From contig JASKMD010000030.1 of the NCBI GenBank assembly GCA_030144725.1, forward strand, positions 5,115,346 to 5,179,345: a DNA stretch of 64,000 bases, given 5' to 3'. The DNA comes from Haematococcus lacustris. Its lineage: Eukaryota > Chlorophyta > Chlorophyceae > Chlamydomonadales > Haematococcaceae. The position numbers and the translations under genes were made by a program. The notes beneath the pieces are model-generated. The model had not been told where the DNA came from and did no database searches. It was given only the letters and a program-made list of their open reading frames with translations. Shown in pieces: positions 48,601 through 58,800 of this stretch (position 1 is its first letter; each line of letters starts with the position of its first letter).

Positions 48601-51600
48601 CTCCTCCCTCCTCCCTCCTCCTCCTCCCTCCTCCTCCTCCCTCCACCCTCCTCCACCCTCCTCTTCCCTCCTCCACCCTCCTCCCCCTCCACCCTCCACC
48701 CCCCACCTGGGGTTGAGGCTCTGAGTGTTGATGAGTGCTGAAGAGTGTTGTTGCTCCAGCAGCAGCTTCAGCACGTCCAGGTTGCCTGCTCCAGCTGCAC
48801 AGTGCAGCGCTGTGTGGCCTTGCAAGTCGGGGCAGGCCAGGCAGCTAGGGTCATGCTGCAGCAACACCTGCAGCCATGCCAACATTGCTCTCTATGTCCA
48901 TGTGCAACACACACCATGCATGATGGTTGCACAAGGGGCGTGAGGTGTCAGGGCAGCCGCACTGTGAAGAACAAGAAGAGGAACAAGAGGACCATCAACT
49001 CAGGCAGGGCCATCGTGCATCAAGGGAGGTGCTACGGCCTGGGGCGTGGCCTGCTCCTACTACCCCAGCCGCACTATGAGTTGATGGGGGATACATGTGG
49101 AGGGGCAGGGGGAGGCTGGACAAGGGACAAGGGGAGCACCCGCTTTGTGAGGCCGCTGTGTAGGGCACAGGGCGGGGCAGGCCATGTGGCAGGAGCAGGG
49201 CACACGAGGCCACTCCTGGGCTGCTGGTGTGTCCCTAGCTGCCTGGCTTACAGGGTCGTTGGTGACGGGCAACATGGTATAGGCGCTGCACCCTCTTTCG
49301 CACCCGCCTTCACCTTGCTGTGCAACTGCAAGGGGAACGGTGACCAGCTTAAGGCCAGCTTGTTCACAGCTGAGCTGACCCGGCTGGTGCAGAACTCATC
49401 CACTGTCACCACCTTGCTTGGCAAGCTTGGAGCAGCGTTTCGTTCGTGCCACTAATGCACACAAGCTAGGGAGCCGTGCAGGGAGGCTAGCTAGGAGAGG
49501 CAAGAGGCCCAGCCACTTAGCTCTTGCCTTAGTGTCGCGGGGTCAGGCCGGCTCACGCCATCTCAGACCTCCACCCTCCAACATGCTATCCCTTCCCCAC
49601 TCCTCCACACACTTGCCCACCCCAGGGCACCCTAGTCCCCCTCTCTTCCCTCCATTGCCCCTGCATATCCTCTACCTCCCCTCCCCTCCCCTCCCACCCC
49701 AGCTTCCTGGCTACTCCATGCACCCCAGCTGCACCTCCCTTGCCCTCCTGCCCCCCCTGTGCCACCCCACCCCTCACCTTGACCACCTCCAGGTGCTCCT
49801 GAGCCACAGCAATGTTCAGCGGGCTGTGGCCCTCACTGTCCAGCACCTTCACGCTCAGCTTCTTGCCAGCTGCCGCCCCCTGCCCTCCCACACTGCCGGT
49901 GGAAGCAGCACCTCCTGCCAGCAGTGCTGCCAAGGCCTTGGCATCGCCCTTTTCACAGTAATCGAAAATGCTGCAGGGAGGTACACAACAGTACAGCGCC
50001 AGTGACCAATGCACCAGGGGCAGGGGCAGGGGCAGGGGCAGGGGCAGGGGCAGGGGCAGGGGCAGGGGCAGGGGCAGGGGCAGGGGCAGGGGCAGGGGCA
50101 GGGGCAGGGGCAGGGGCAGGGGCAGGGGCAGGGGCAGGGGCAGGGGCAGGGGCAGGGGCAGCCCACCGTGGATCAGGTCCCCCCAGCAATGCCCGTAGGT
50201 CATCGCTGGCAGCCATCTCATACGGCACGCGCCCAGCCATGTCCACGGGCTGCGACAGCAGGGCAACACGCACGCCTAGGTCCCTGGCTGCGTTTGGTGC
50301 TGTGGCAGTCAGGTCCTGGCTGCCAGCAGGGCCAGGTGAGGCCAGCCTGAGATTGAGGCTAGCAGGAACTCCAAGGAGCTGCCAGCCACTGTTGTCTGTG
50401 TCAGGGCCGCACTGTGCCTGTCCAGCCTCAGCACACCCTCCTCATCTGTCAACTGTTGGTCAACTGTTGGACCAAGCACTGCAAAAAGCATCGTGCTTCT
50501 GCTGCCAGCTCGCCTTCCTAAACCTTGCTGCCCACCCGCCTGCCTGTTGCTGTCCTTGCCTGGCCCTTCAGCAAGGCTGTGGGCACCTACATCAGTGTGG
50601 GCGCCATGCTGCAGCAGCAGCTCGCACATCTCTCTGCAGTTTCGCTTGGCGCTGGCTGCAAAGTGCAGGGGAGTGGAGCCCCTGCGGGGGGCACACAGCT
50701 GACAGGCTATGCTATGGCTATGCTGGCTTCATCACCACTGATTCCCATCAGGCAGCCTGGGTTGAAGCAGAGCTCGGCTAGGTGTCGGCACTGATGTGCT
50801 CAAAGACAGCTCAAAGGCAAAATGTGTGCTAGCTGCACCTAACTCAACAGGGACAGATGAAGACAGCACGTGTGTCAGCACCATGTGATGCATGGACCAT
50901 ACATTGCGTACAACCCATGGCATACGAAGCAAGGGCCAGGTGTGCCACCCTCAGTGGCACCATGAGCTTCACAGCCCTCTGACTCCTAAAGTCACCCCTA
51001 AAGGTGAAACATGCATAGTGCTCGCATGCGCCCCCCTTTTATGCCAGGAAAGCATGCAACAGGAATTCACGTGCGCCCCCCCTGAACGCTTGGACAAAGA
51101 CGTCACCTTGACCCTTTCTGGGGCCTACATTGGCGTGGACCACTAGGGACCACCACAAAGCGGTGTTCTGTTTGTATAGAGTTCCCATGGTCCCCCACCA
51201 TCTACACCACTGGCCCATGTTCACTATTGACCCCTGTGACAGGGCTACAGCCTAGAGTTGGCATGGCAAACACGGCGGCGCCCTTCCGCTTCTTCCAAGC
51301 CATTGTGCCTCCTGGGGTACCCCGGCAGCAAGCACAAAGACAGCACCCTGCCCCATGCCTGCCATGCTGTATCACATGACTTGCACACGCATCACTTGCA
51401 CATGACAGGCAGTCTGGCTGTTCAGCCCAACCTATTCAGTGTTTGCTTTTAATGGATGTGCAGCAGTGATGTGCGGCACCATTACCAAGCAAGCCATCTG
51501 CCTTGCATGCCTTGCATGCTGTGCTGCCTGTCAAGGATATGAAACGACCAGCATGGGCATGCTGAATGGCAGGCTCCACGCAGCTGCTGCAGCACCTTGC

Positions 51601-52126
51601 CACAGCCAGCTCACTGCATGCCCTGACACTGGTAACCCCCGCACAAATCTGACTTGTTGGCTCCTGAAATACTCTCCCAGCATCCAGCTGGCCAACCCAT
51701 TGGCTGATCCAGCTCATTACCAAGCACTCAATCTGAAAGTTGGGTTGGAAAGTCCTATGCAGACACTGAGCAGTCCTCAGGCCGCCCCACTGGCACCTGG
51801 TGTTCCTGATGTTTGCAGGGGTGCCCAGGCGCAGCAGAGCAGCAGCTGCCTCCAGGTTGCCCCACAGGGCTGCAATGTGGAGGGCTGTCTGGCCCATCTG
51901 GGTGTGCAGGCAGGCAGGCAGCTTACCATATCACAGCTGTCACTCTCTGACAGGATTGTTATTTGTTGTAGAGCACACAGGTCGGGACAGGACACCAGAA
52001 CCTGTGCTTGCCTACCTGGTTGCTGATGTCCACTGGTACGCCGGATGCTACAAGGCGCTCTATCTCTTCAACCTTGTTGTCCCTGGCCAAAGCCAACATC
52101 ACAAGTGGGCCCGCCGACATCTGCAT
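45670..52126 (-). CDS. Ankyrin-repeat protein
   Basis: Exons in phase from the start: 52016-52126, 51797-51897, 50587-50681, 50167-50275, 49778-49970, 48707-48867, 48280-48401, 47587-47685, 46873-46933; then about 46254-46443 and 45670-45849. The junction between 46873 and about 46443 was not resolved and may hide a small exon. The start at 52126 (MQMSAGPLVMLALARDN) is the first plausible ATG. About nine ankyrin units are visible: GQTALHIAALWGNLEAAAAL, GSTPLHFAAS, GHSPLNIAVAQEHLEVVKVL, GHTALHCAAGAGNLDVLKLL, RTPLSIAVELADLPVIKLLL, GRMPLHLAVEEGEVEVAAAL, TCLHHAAT, GWAPLHLAARAGKTDRVGLL and NRALHLAAVNNHLATVKLLC. No membrane, kinase or SOCS domain is seen, so it is probably a soluble scaffold; its partner is unknown. 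Introns hold a hexanucleotide repeat, a C/T-rich repeat and a Fanzor-like remnant. Confidence 0.85.
48525..48702. repeat. Polypyrimidine (CTCCACC/CTCCTC) tract in an ankyrin-gene intron
   Basis: An almost purely C/T stretch, about 178 bases; G-rich on the transcribed strand, beginning directly after the GTGGGG donor of exon 48707-48867. Confidence 0.9.
49320..49445 (-). pseudogene. Fanzor-like fragment in an ankyrin-gene intron
   Basis: Minus-strand KVVTVDEFCTSRVSSAVNK matches the VTVDEFRTSRVSSILN segment of the element at 29165-31341. The surrounding intron (48970-49300) may hold more of it, but no further motif is clear. Confidence 0.6.
50014..50160. repeat. Hexanucleotide (GGGGCA) repeat, about 24 units, at a 5' splice site
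   Basis: Pure GGGGCA units. On the transcribed strand (TGCCCC)n begins right after the GTGGGC donor of ankyrin exon 50167-50275. Confidence 0.95.
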
Positions 52127-52480
52127 CACCACGTGCGCTTCTGCTGCGGAGCAGCAACCGCAAGTGCCGCATCGCACAAATCGAGACCGCACGCGTGATG
52201 TTCGAATCAGTGTTACCAAGTACGGCTTGGGGCTGTATGCCGCCGTCTTTATCGTACTGGCCGTACCATTGGAATTGTCATGACCGTTCTTTGAGAGGTC
52301 CTGGGTTCGAGTCCAGCCAGGAGCGTGCTTTTTCCAGTACAGAGGGTACGGTTTCAACATGACGGCGGCAGCAACATCGGCTTATCGTTGGGTATGTGGG
52401 CATGTTCGGATGATGGATGCCAAACATGAAAGGTTGATAGATGCCAGGCACGCAACCATGAAAGTCCAGGATGCCTGTTA
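52127..52480. other. Divergent intergenic region
   Basis: Lies between the minus-strand ankyrin gene and the plus-strand ORF, so it should contain promoters for both. A sequence resembling a tRNA B box ('gggttcgagtcc', 52300-52311) is present but no cloverleaf can be folded around it. Confidence 0.4.
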
Positions 52481-52984
52481 TTGGCATATTGCCAAGACAT
52501 GAAGCTAAGGTGTCACTCATGCAACCACGCCAAGACTCCACGCCAAGACTCAAGACAGGGTTGCGTCGTCACAGATGCTGACACTTACGCTTGTCCTGAA
52601 CGTACGGCGAGAGATGTCAACCTCACTTTCCCCCAGTTTCCTTTGGCCGGCGAATGGCTGGCACTAGTGGCAGCACTCCGGTTGGATGGCAACCTGATGC
52701 AAGATCCTGGACTGGTTCAGTTTGTTATTGAGCTAATAGCCCGTGATGAGCAGACTCTGGTATACCGTTTCTCACTGTCGACGCGATTCACCGCGTGGGA
52801 TCGAGATGGCAGCAAGGAGGTTGCCGCCCCGGCCTCGCACAGCATCGTATTCGCTGGTCACGAGCTGGACGACGAAACAGAAGGGTTCACGCATTCCTCC
52901 CATCGCCATGGCGCTTACTTGGCGTTGACCGGCCGTCCCGACTCCGCACCTGAAGCCGCAGGCAATAAGTTGATAGCGGGCTAA
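52481..52984 (+). CDS. Small ORF of unknown function
   Basis: An open plus-strand frame of 167 codons ending at TAA 52984. The start is uncertain: M at 52481, M at 52499, or an upstream exon. The middle reads GEWLALVAALRLDGNLMQDP, then GLVQFVIELIARDEQTLVYR, then FSLSTRFTAWDRDGSKEVAA, with mixed acidic, hydrophobic and aromatic residues that look like a folded protein and not like repeat or intron. I do not recognise a family. It lies 143 bases before TXNDC9 on the same strand. Confidence 0.35.
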   Translation: MAYCQDMKLRCHSCNHAKTPRQDSRQGCVVTDADTYACPERTARDVNLTFPQFPLAGEWLALVAALRLDGNLMQDPGLVQFVIELIARDEQTLVYRFSLSTRFTAWDRDGSKEVAAPASHSIVFAGHELDDETEGFTHSSHRHGAYLALTGRPDSAPEAAGNKLIAG

Positions 52985-53127
52985 GGGCTTGAGACCGACC
53001 CACAGGCCTAGTGCGCTGCTGCGACGCGGGGCTCATGATCCGGGGTCATGTGTGATGCATTTAAACTTGGTGTCTTGCCTACTGCGGGAACACAACGGTA
53101 CCTCAAGCTCAGTACTGTCGTGCAACC

Positions 53128-54287
53128 ATGAACCTCGATAAAAAGTATGCCGCGGATGCAGTGGCCTTCGGCAGTGCGATGAACTCCATCGCGCACAGCC
53201 AAGCTATGGTGGCAGCGGTGCGGGACTATGCCAAGGTTTGTGGGAATGATTCAAAATGTCTTGGTAAAGTCTGCGTATGTATCATCGAGCATATGGGACT
53301 ATGCAGTGCAGGAGCTGGAGCACAACGAATCAGGGCAGCAATCAGGACCGGCCTTGAATGTGAACGAACTCCTAGATGATGCCGAGCTTCAGAAATTGCA
53401 CGAGGAACGCATCGCGAAGCTGCAAGCCGAGCATGAGAAGCGAAGCGTCATGCAGCGCCAGGGTCATGGCGAGTTGCAAGAAATCAACGAAGGGGAATTC
53501 TTAGAAATAGTCACAAAAACAGACCGTGTAGTCTGCCATTTCTTCCATCGGGACTTTGAGCGGTGCAAGCTCATGGACAAGCATCTTACAGTCCTTGCCA
53601 AACGTTACTTCAGCACGCGCTTCATCAAGCTGTCTGCAACGGTAAGGTAGGGATGGCAGCCGTGCAAGCTTCACCGTTTAGGGTCCCCATGTGCCTATCA
53701 AGGCTGTCTTCATTCATGCATCTGCAACCTGCAGGATGCCCCCTTCTTCACAGTCAAGCTTAAGATCAAGGTGCTGCCTTGCGTGATCTGCTTCAAGCAA
53801 GGCCAGGTGGTGGACTCAATAGTAGGCTTTGATGGATTGGGGACCAAGGATGACTTCGAGACCACAGCCCTAGAAGACCGGCTTTACCATGCCGAGGTAT
53901 GTCCGTCAGCCAGGCCAGGCATCCCAGATCACCAGCTTCAGCAAGGCCCACCCACTACAGCCCCACACCTGCATACCTGCCTGCCCTGTCTGCCGCTACC
54001 TACCTGCTGCTACCTATCTGTCACAGCGCAGCTGCCGCCCATGAATACAGGCTGTACAGAGTTGTACAGAGGTTTTCCCATGGGACTGTGTGCCTGCTTC
54101 CATGCCTGCTCACAGCACCCTGTGGGCTGCTAACTGAGGTCTTGAATGCTGGCTGTAGGTAGTGGAGGAGCCAGAGGTCCAAGCAGAGCGGGACGATGAG
54201 TCAGCAGATGCCACAAAGGGGCACATTCGCAAGGGTTTACACTCACTGCAGCGCACTGGCAGTGATGAGGATTCAGACCTAGACTGA
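53128..54287 (+). CDS. TXNDC9: TXNDC9/phosducin-like protein with thioredoxin fold
   Basis: Four exons: 53128-53235, 53312-53641, 53735-53896 and 54159-54287; 242 residues, close to human TXNDC9 (226). Family marks: a helical N-terminus, then KLHEERIAKLQAEHEK, HGELQEINEGEFLEIV, DRVVCHFFHRDFERCKLMDK, HLTVLAKRYFSTRFIKL, APFFTVKLKIKVLPCVICFK, VGFDGLGTKDDF and LEDRL. The thioredoxin C-x-x-C is absent and a single Cys (R-C-K) remains, as in the family. TXNDC9/PLP3 proteins bind the CCT chaperonin and modulate folding of tubulin and actin in the cytosol. The short first intron (76 bases) is the least certain junction. It converges on the copine gene with 239 bases between stop codons. Confidence 0.95.
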
Positions 54288-54526
54288 TTAGCAACATGGT
54301 CATAGACTATGGCAGAGTTTGGGGTAGCTGCATGCAGATCAACTCAACTCTCCATGCATGCATGGACGGCATGAAGTGGGGGCATGATGGTAGACACATG
54401 GGATGCAAAGCATGCACGTTTTTCAAACAGATAAATGAGCTCATGTGGTGTGAGTTTATGTTTCACAATTGTGCATATGGCAGACAGGCCCATGACCTGT
54501 GACTGCTAAGTCAACTCCAGGTGGTG

Positions 54527-55806
54527 CTATGTGCGGTGCATCGATGGGTACTGGCTGCCAGCCAGACCAGGGCCCATGCTTGGCTGCTGGTAGTAAGGCA
54601 CAGGTTGGCCCATGGCCACGGGTACGCCTGCAACCGACACATACCCAAAGGCATCCTCACATCCATGCCCACAAACCCTGCTGCCACAATAAGCTGCCAC
54701 AAGGGCTGTGGATGCTCGACACCACCCCCCACCCCATTGCTACGAGGACTGTGGCTGTGGCTGCTTGACACCATCCCCTAGCCCACTGCTATGAGAGCAG
54801 GGTCGGGGGCTGCTCAGTTCCACCCCCACTCACTGCTGCTGCCAGCCGCATCGCCTGCCGGCCCTGCTGGGCCCCAGCGGCTGGGGGCTGGGGGGTTCAT
54901 TGGTGGGTAGCCAGGAATGCGCTGGTTGACAGGCCGACTTAGCAAACCCATGCTTTGAATGAGCTGCGGACGGTCAGCACAGCACAAGACATGGGCCCGC
55001 CACAGTGCATTGGATTTGGTCTGCCATGCACATGTGCCGCGATATGCTTGGATATGCTTGGTGATCATTTGCGCCAGCTGATGCAGGCACAACATAGTTG
55101 GGTATTATTTGTGTTATGAGACTGCAAGCATGCAAGCTGCCAGGCCCTTACTTTGTACTGCTCTGGGAGTTCCATGAGCGCCTGCAGGCAGAGTAGCATG
55201 CATGCAGGATCCATGCAGAACCTATGCAATGAAAATGACTTGCTACAAGGAACATCTGAGCAGTGACACCTCAGTGAATAACTCAGGTCGTCCTATGCAT
55301 AGTGCCAGATGAGGAGTGACACACAAGGGTGACCATCCCTGTGAGACCCTGCATGCTGGTTCTGGTAGCAATACACCTGTTGTTGGCCATAACAAGCTGG
55401 GGAAGAAAAGATGGCTTGCCATCTTGCTTCAGATGCATGCCCAGCCATGCCATGTGTCCAGCCTACCTGCAAAGCGAACTGGGCCTCCAGCTTGGGGTGG
55501 CTGCCATACTTGCGCTGCACCTCGGTGAAATTCACAAACTGCAGGCACGACAAGTCGCGGTGGGAAGCCTTGGGCACTCAAAGCTGGAGCAGCAGCAGGG
55601 AAGCTGTGAGAGTGTGCTTCTCTCATGATGGGTGGAGTCATGCAGCAGCTGGCTCCATCCCAATGCTGAGCAGACACATGCACCAAAGACTAGAGAGCAG
55701 CAGCAGGGCAACTGCGGGTGCGCTCCTCTCTCTGTTGTGCATGGACAAGAGCTGTCGAGTTGCTTATTTCAGCCAGGGGCCTGACCTATCCTGCAGCCCC
55801 CCAGCC

Positions 55807-55844
<38 letters not shown>

Positions 55845-58800
55845 GTCAGGAGGCCACCTGAAAGTTGTCAAACTGCCGTTTGGGCAGCTTGTCATCAAAC
55901 TCCTGCAGGCGCACCAGGCAAAGCTTGCTATCACACCAGCTAGCCACCAGGGCGCAGGCAGTGTGCTCAGGGCGAGCTGGTGAGGCGAGGCAGCAGGTGG
56001 GTCAACATGGCAGCGACTGTACAAAAATGAGCTATGCTACAAACAAAGACGGCGGTCTTGTAGCGTCCCCCCATGGCCCCCCTCAAGCCCCTAGGGACTC
56101 TCCCTGACCCCTCCTGCAGTCATCCCCGACCCCCTGGCTCCACAAGAGGAGTTGCTGAGCTAGCCACAGCCATAGCAAGATCCGGGCAGGCTGGTTGTGT
56201 CAGTAGATTAGGTCAGGCTCGCACCTGCATCACCTCCCAGGGACCATCCCCTACGCCTGTGGGCAAGCAACAACGGAGGCAGCAGCTGGTCACCAGCACT
56301 AGCTAGCACAAGGTAGCAGCCGGCAGCAACAGCCAGTGGCAGCTGTAGGGACATACAGGGCAGCAGCAGTGGCAGCCAGAGGCAGGAACAGTGGCAGCAG
56401 ATCAACATCATTACATGGCATTTGCCATGGGCTGACGCACACAGACTCCATCACGTCAGGCTTACAAGCAGCAGCAGTTTACATTAGCTGGGCGAGAAGC
56501 AGTAGCACGTGGCATGCTGCAAGGCTTGGGTGTCGTATGGTAGTCTGAATGACAGCTCAAACACTGCTGCTTGCCCAGCCTGCTGCCCCGGCAACTTGTC
56601 TTTTTGGCCGCGCCAGAACAAGACTGCATCATGAGTGAGGCTTGGCCGGGAAGGTGGGTGTGGGGTGTAAGATGTGAGACAAAGTAAGAGGTGGGAGACC
56701 AACGCAATGCCACTTACCAACCATGATGATGGACAGGGGCAGGGAGCTGCAATCAGGGCGAGCAGGGGCAGACAGGGTTAGGCAGGTGGTGGTCAGAAAA
56801 GGAGCATGGGCAGCTGACGTGGTGCAAGCATGGCTGCTGGGTAACCCCAGGGAGGTGTGACAGCAGGTCAGTTCAGGTTAGGCCAGGTCAGGCCAGGCCA
56901 GGCCAGGTCAGGTCAGGTCAGGTCAGGTCAGGTCAGGTCAGGTCAGGTCAGGTCAGGTCAGGTCAGGTCAGGTCAGGTCAGGTCAGGTCAGGTCAGGTCA
57001 GGTCAGGTCAGGTCAGCAAGGGAGCCTCCTCCACGAGGTCCTCACAATCAGGGTCACATGCCCTACCACTCCAGACTCGAGACTGACTGCTGGATAGCCT
57101 AGACATGCCCTTGTTATGTATACAGCTGCTCGCCCCAGACGTGTTGTCCCTGACTGCTGTAACATCAGCATAAGGTGGATCACTGGGACCAGGATGCGCT
57201 GCTGCCGACCCTGATCCTGCCGCTGCAGCCCTTGGCCCCCCTACTGCAACCCTTACTACAACCAGCAGCCACAGCGACACACTGAGCACCTTGACGACGT
57301 CCTTGCAGCAGCAGCCCTTGCAAAAGCATCCTCCTATCCTCTTCCTCTGCTCCTCCCATGCTCCTGTGGTCCCAGCTCCTATGCTCCCATGCTCCCAGCA
57401 CATTATTCCCCTACTAATGGGTAGGGGCTGTGTTGTCTGTAACCCGAACTGTGTGTCTGAGACAAACATTCTACCAGATTTCCTAACCCCACCTGAGGGT
57501 GGGGCGATCGATGTTGGCATGAAATACATGCTCTGATGTAAGCAACAGCTTAAGCATTGCCTGGTGCACACATGGTTGGACTTACATTGCTGGACTTCCG
57601 ATTGATTGACTGATTAATTGATTGATTGACCGATTGAATCGTGCGGACGATTGGACCGCATACAGCACAGCAAGGATTGGACGCACACCAGTACCAATAG
57701 CGAACCTCCTGCCCACCCCCTTGCGAGGGTGGGGCGATGCTCCCAGTAGTATCATGCCAGGCCTACCTCCTTTGCCCCTCCCATGCTCCTCCCATGCTCC
57801 TTTGGTCCCAGCAGCGTCATGCTAGGCTCACCTGGCAGCCACGATGGCGTCCACCGTGGCCTGCTCCTGCACGCTGAGCTGTGAGGATGGCATGCCTGAG
57901 GGCCGGGTCACCTGTCCATCTGCCACCAACACCAGGATGTGGAACTGGCCGCCCTGACGTGCAACAATCTGCATGGCCTGCAGCCAGGGTGCAGTACGGG
58001 CAGGGGCAGGATCAGGGGCAGGAGGTCTCCTAGCAGACAAAGAGACACGCCTAACCGGGTGAGGGGCAGGGGCAGCAGGGACAGGGGCAGCTGGGCAGAG
58101 GGGGCAGGGCATCGCCAGCTGGGCAGCAGGGGCAAGGGGCAGCAGCTGTAGGGACGCAGCGGCAGGAACCAGGGGCAGCAAGGATGAGGGCAACCTGTTT
58201 GAAGCCATCCTTCATGCCAAACCCCTGCTCTCAATCATCTCGCTTGCCAGGCATTGGAGCAAAGCCAACCTGGCTAGTTCCCTGCCTCCCCTTATCCCTC
58301 TTGCCAGGCATTGGAGCCGCTACTGCTGCTGATCCGCTGGTAGTTCCCTGTTCTGGGCTGCAGCTTGCCTGGTAGATGGCAGGAGCGAAGGAGGTGGGGC
58401 CCGAGAGCTTCACGTACGGGGTCACCTCCTGCACAGGGCAGCACATGGCAGGCCAGCGGGGCGGGAGGGGGGGCTGGGCAAGCATGGCAACGCGGAACAC
58501 CCTGCATGCTGAGCAGAGGTTGAGCACCGCTCCATGCCAGCACCAGCGCATGCGTCACCTCCTGCCTGGGCCCAAATGATCCACCCTGGGGCCTCCAGCT
58601 ACCCCTTTGGCTAAGGGGTCCAAGGCCCCACACAAAGCACGATCATTGGCGGGTTGAGCCTAGCCTACCATGCTGGGACCCTTTGTGTCAGGCCTCACAC
58701 ACAGCGTCAACAAAACTGGGGCGCTACAAAACAGCACATTCTCCCCCTGCTGGCGGGTAGGGGCTGTGTTGTCTGTGATCCGAACTGTGTGTCTGAGACA

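Noticed and set aside
52265..52330. tRNA gene around 'gggttcgagtcc'
   Set aside because: Only the T-arm-like motif is present; no matching acceptor or anticodon stem.
54814..54833. Copine stop codon at 54814
   Set aside because: A perfect GTGAGT donor lies just before it, and an in-phase exon at 54527-54627 continues the same Pro/Gln-rich tail; kept as alternative only.
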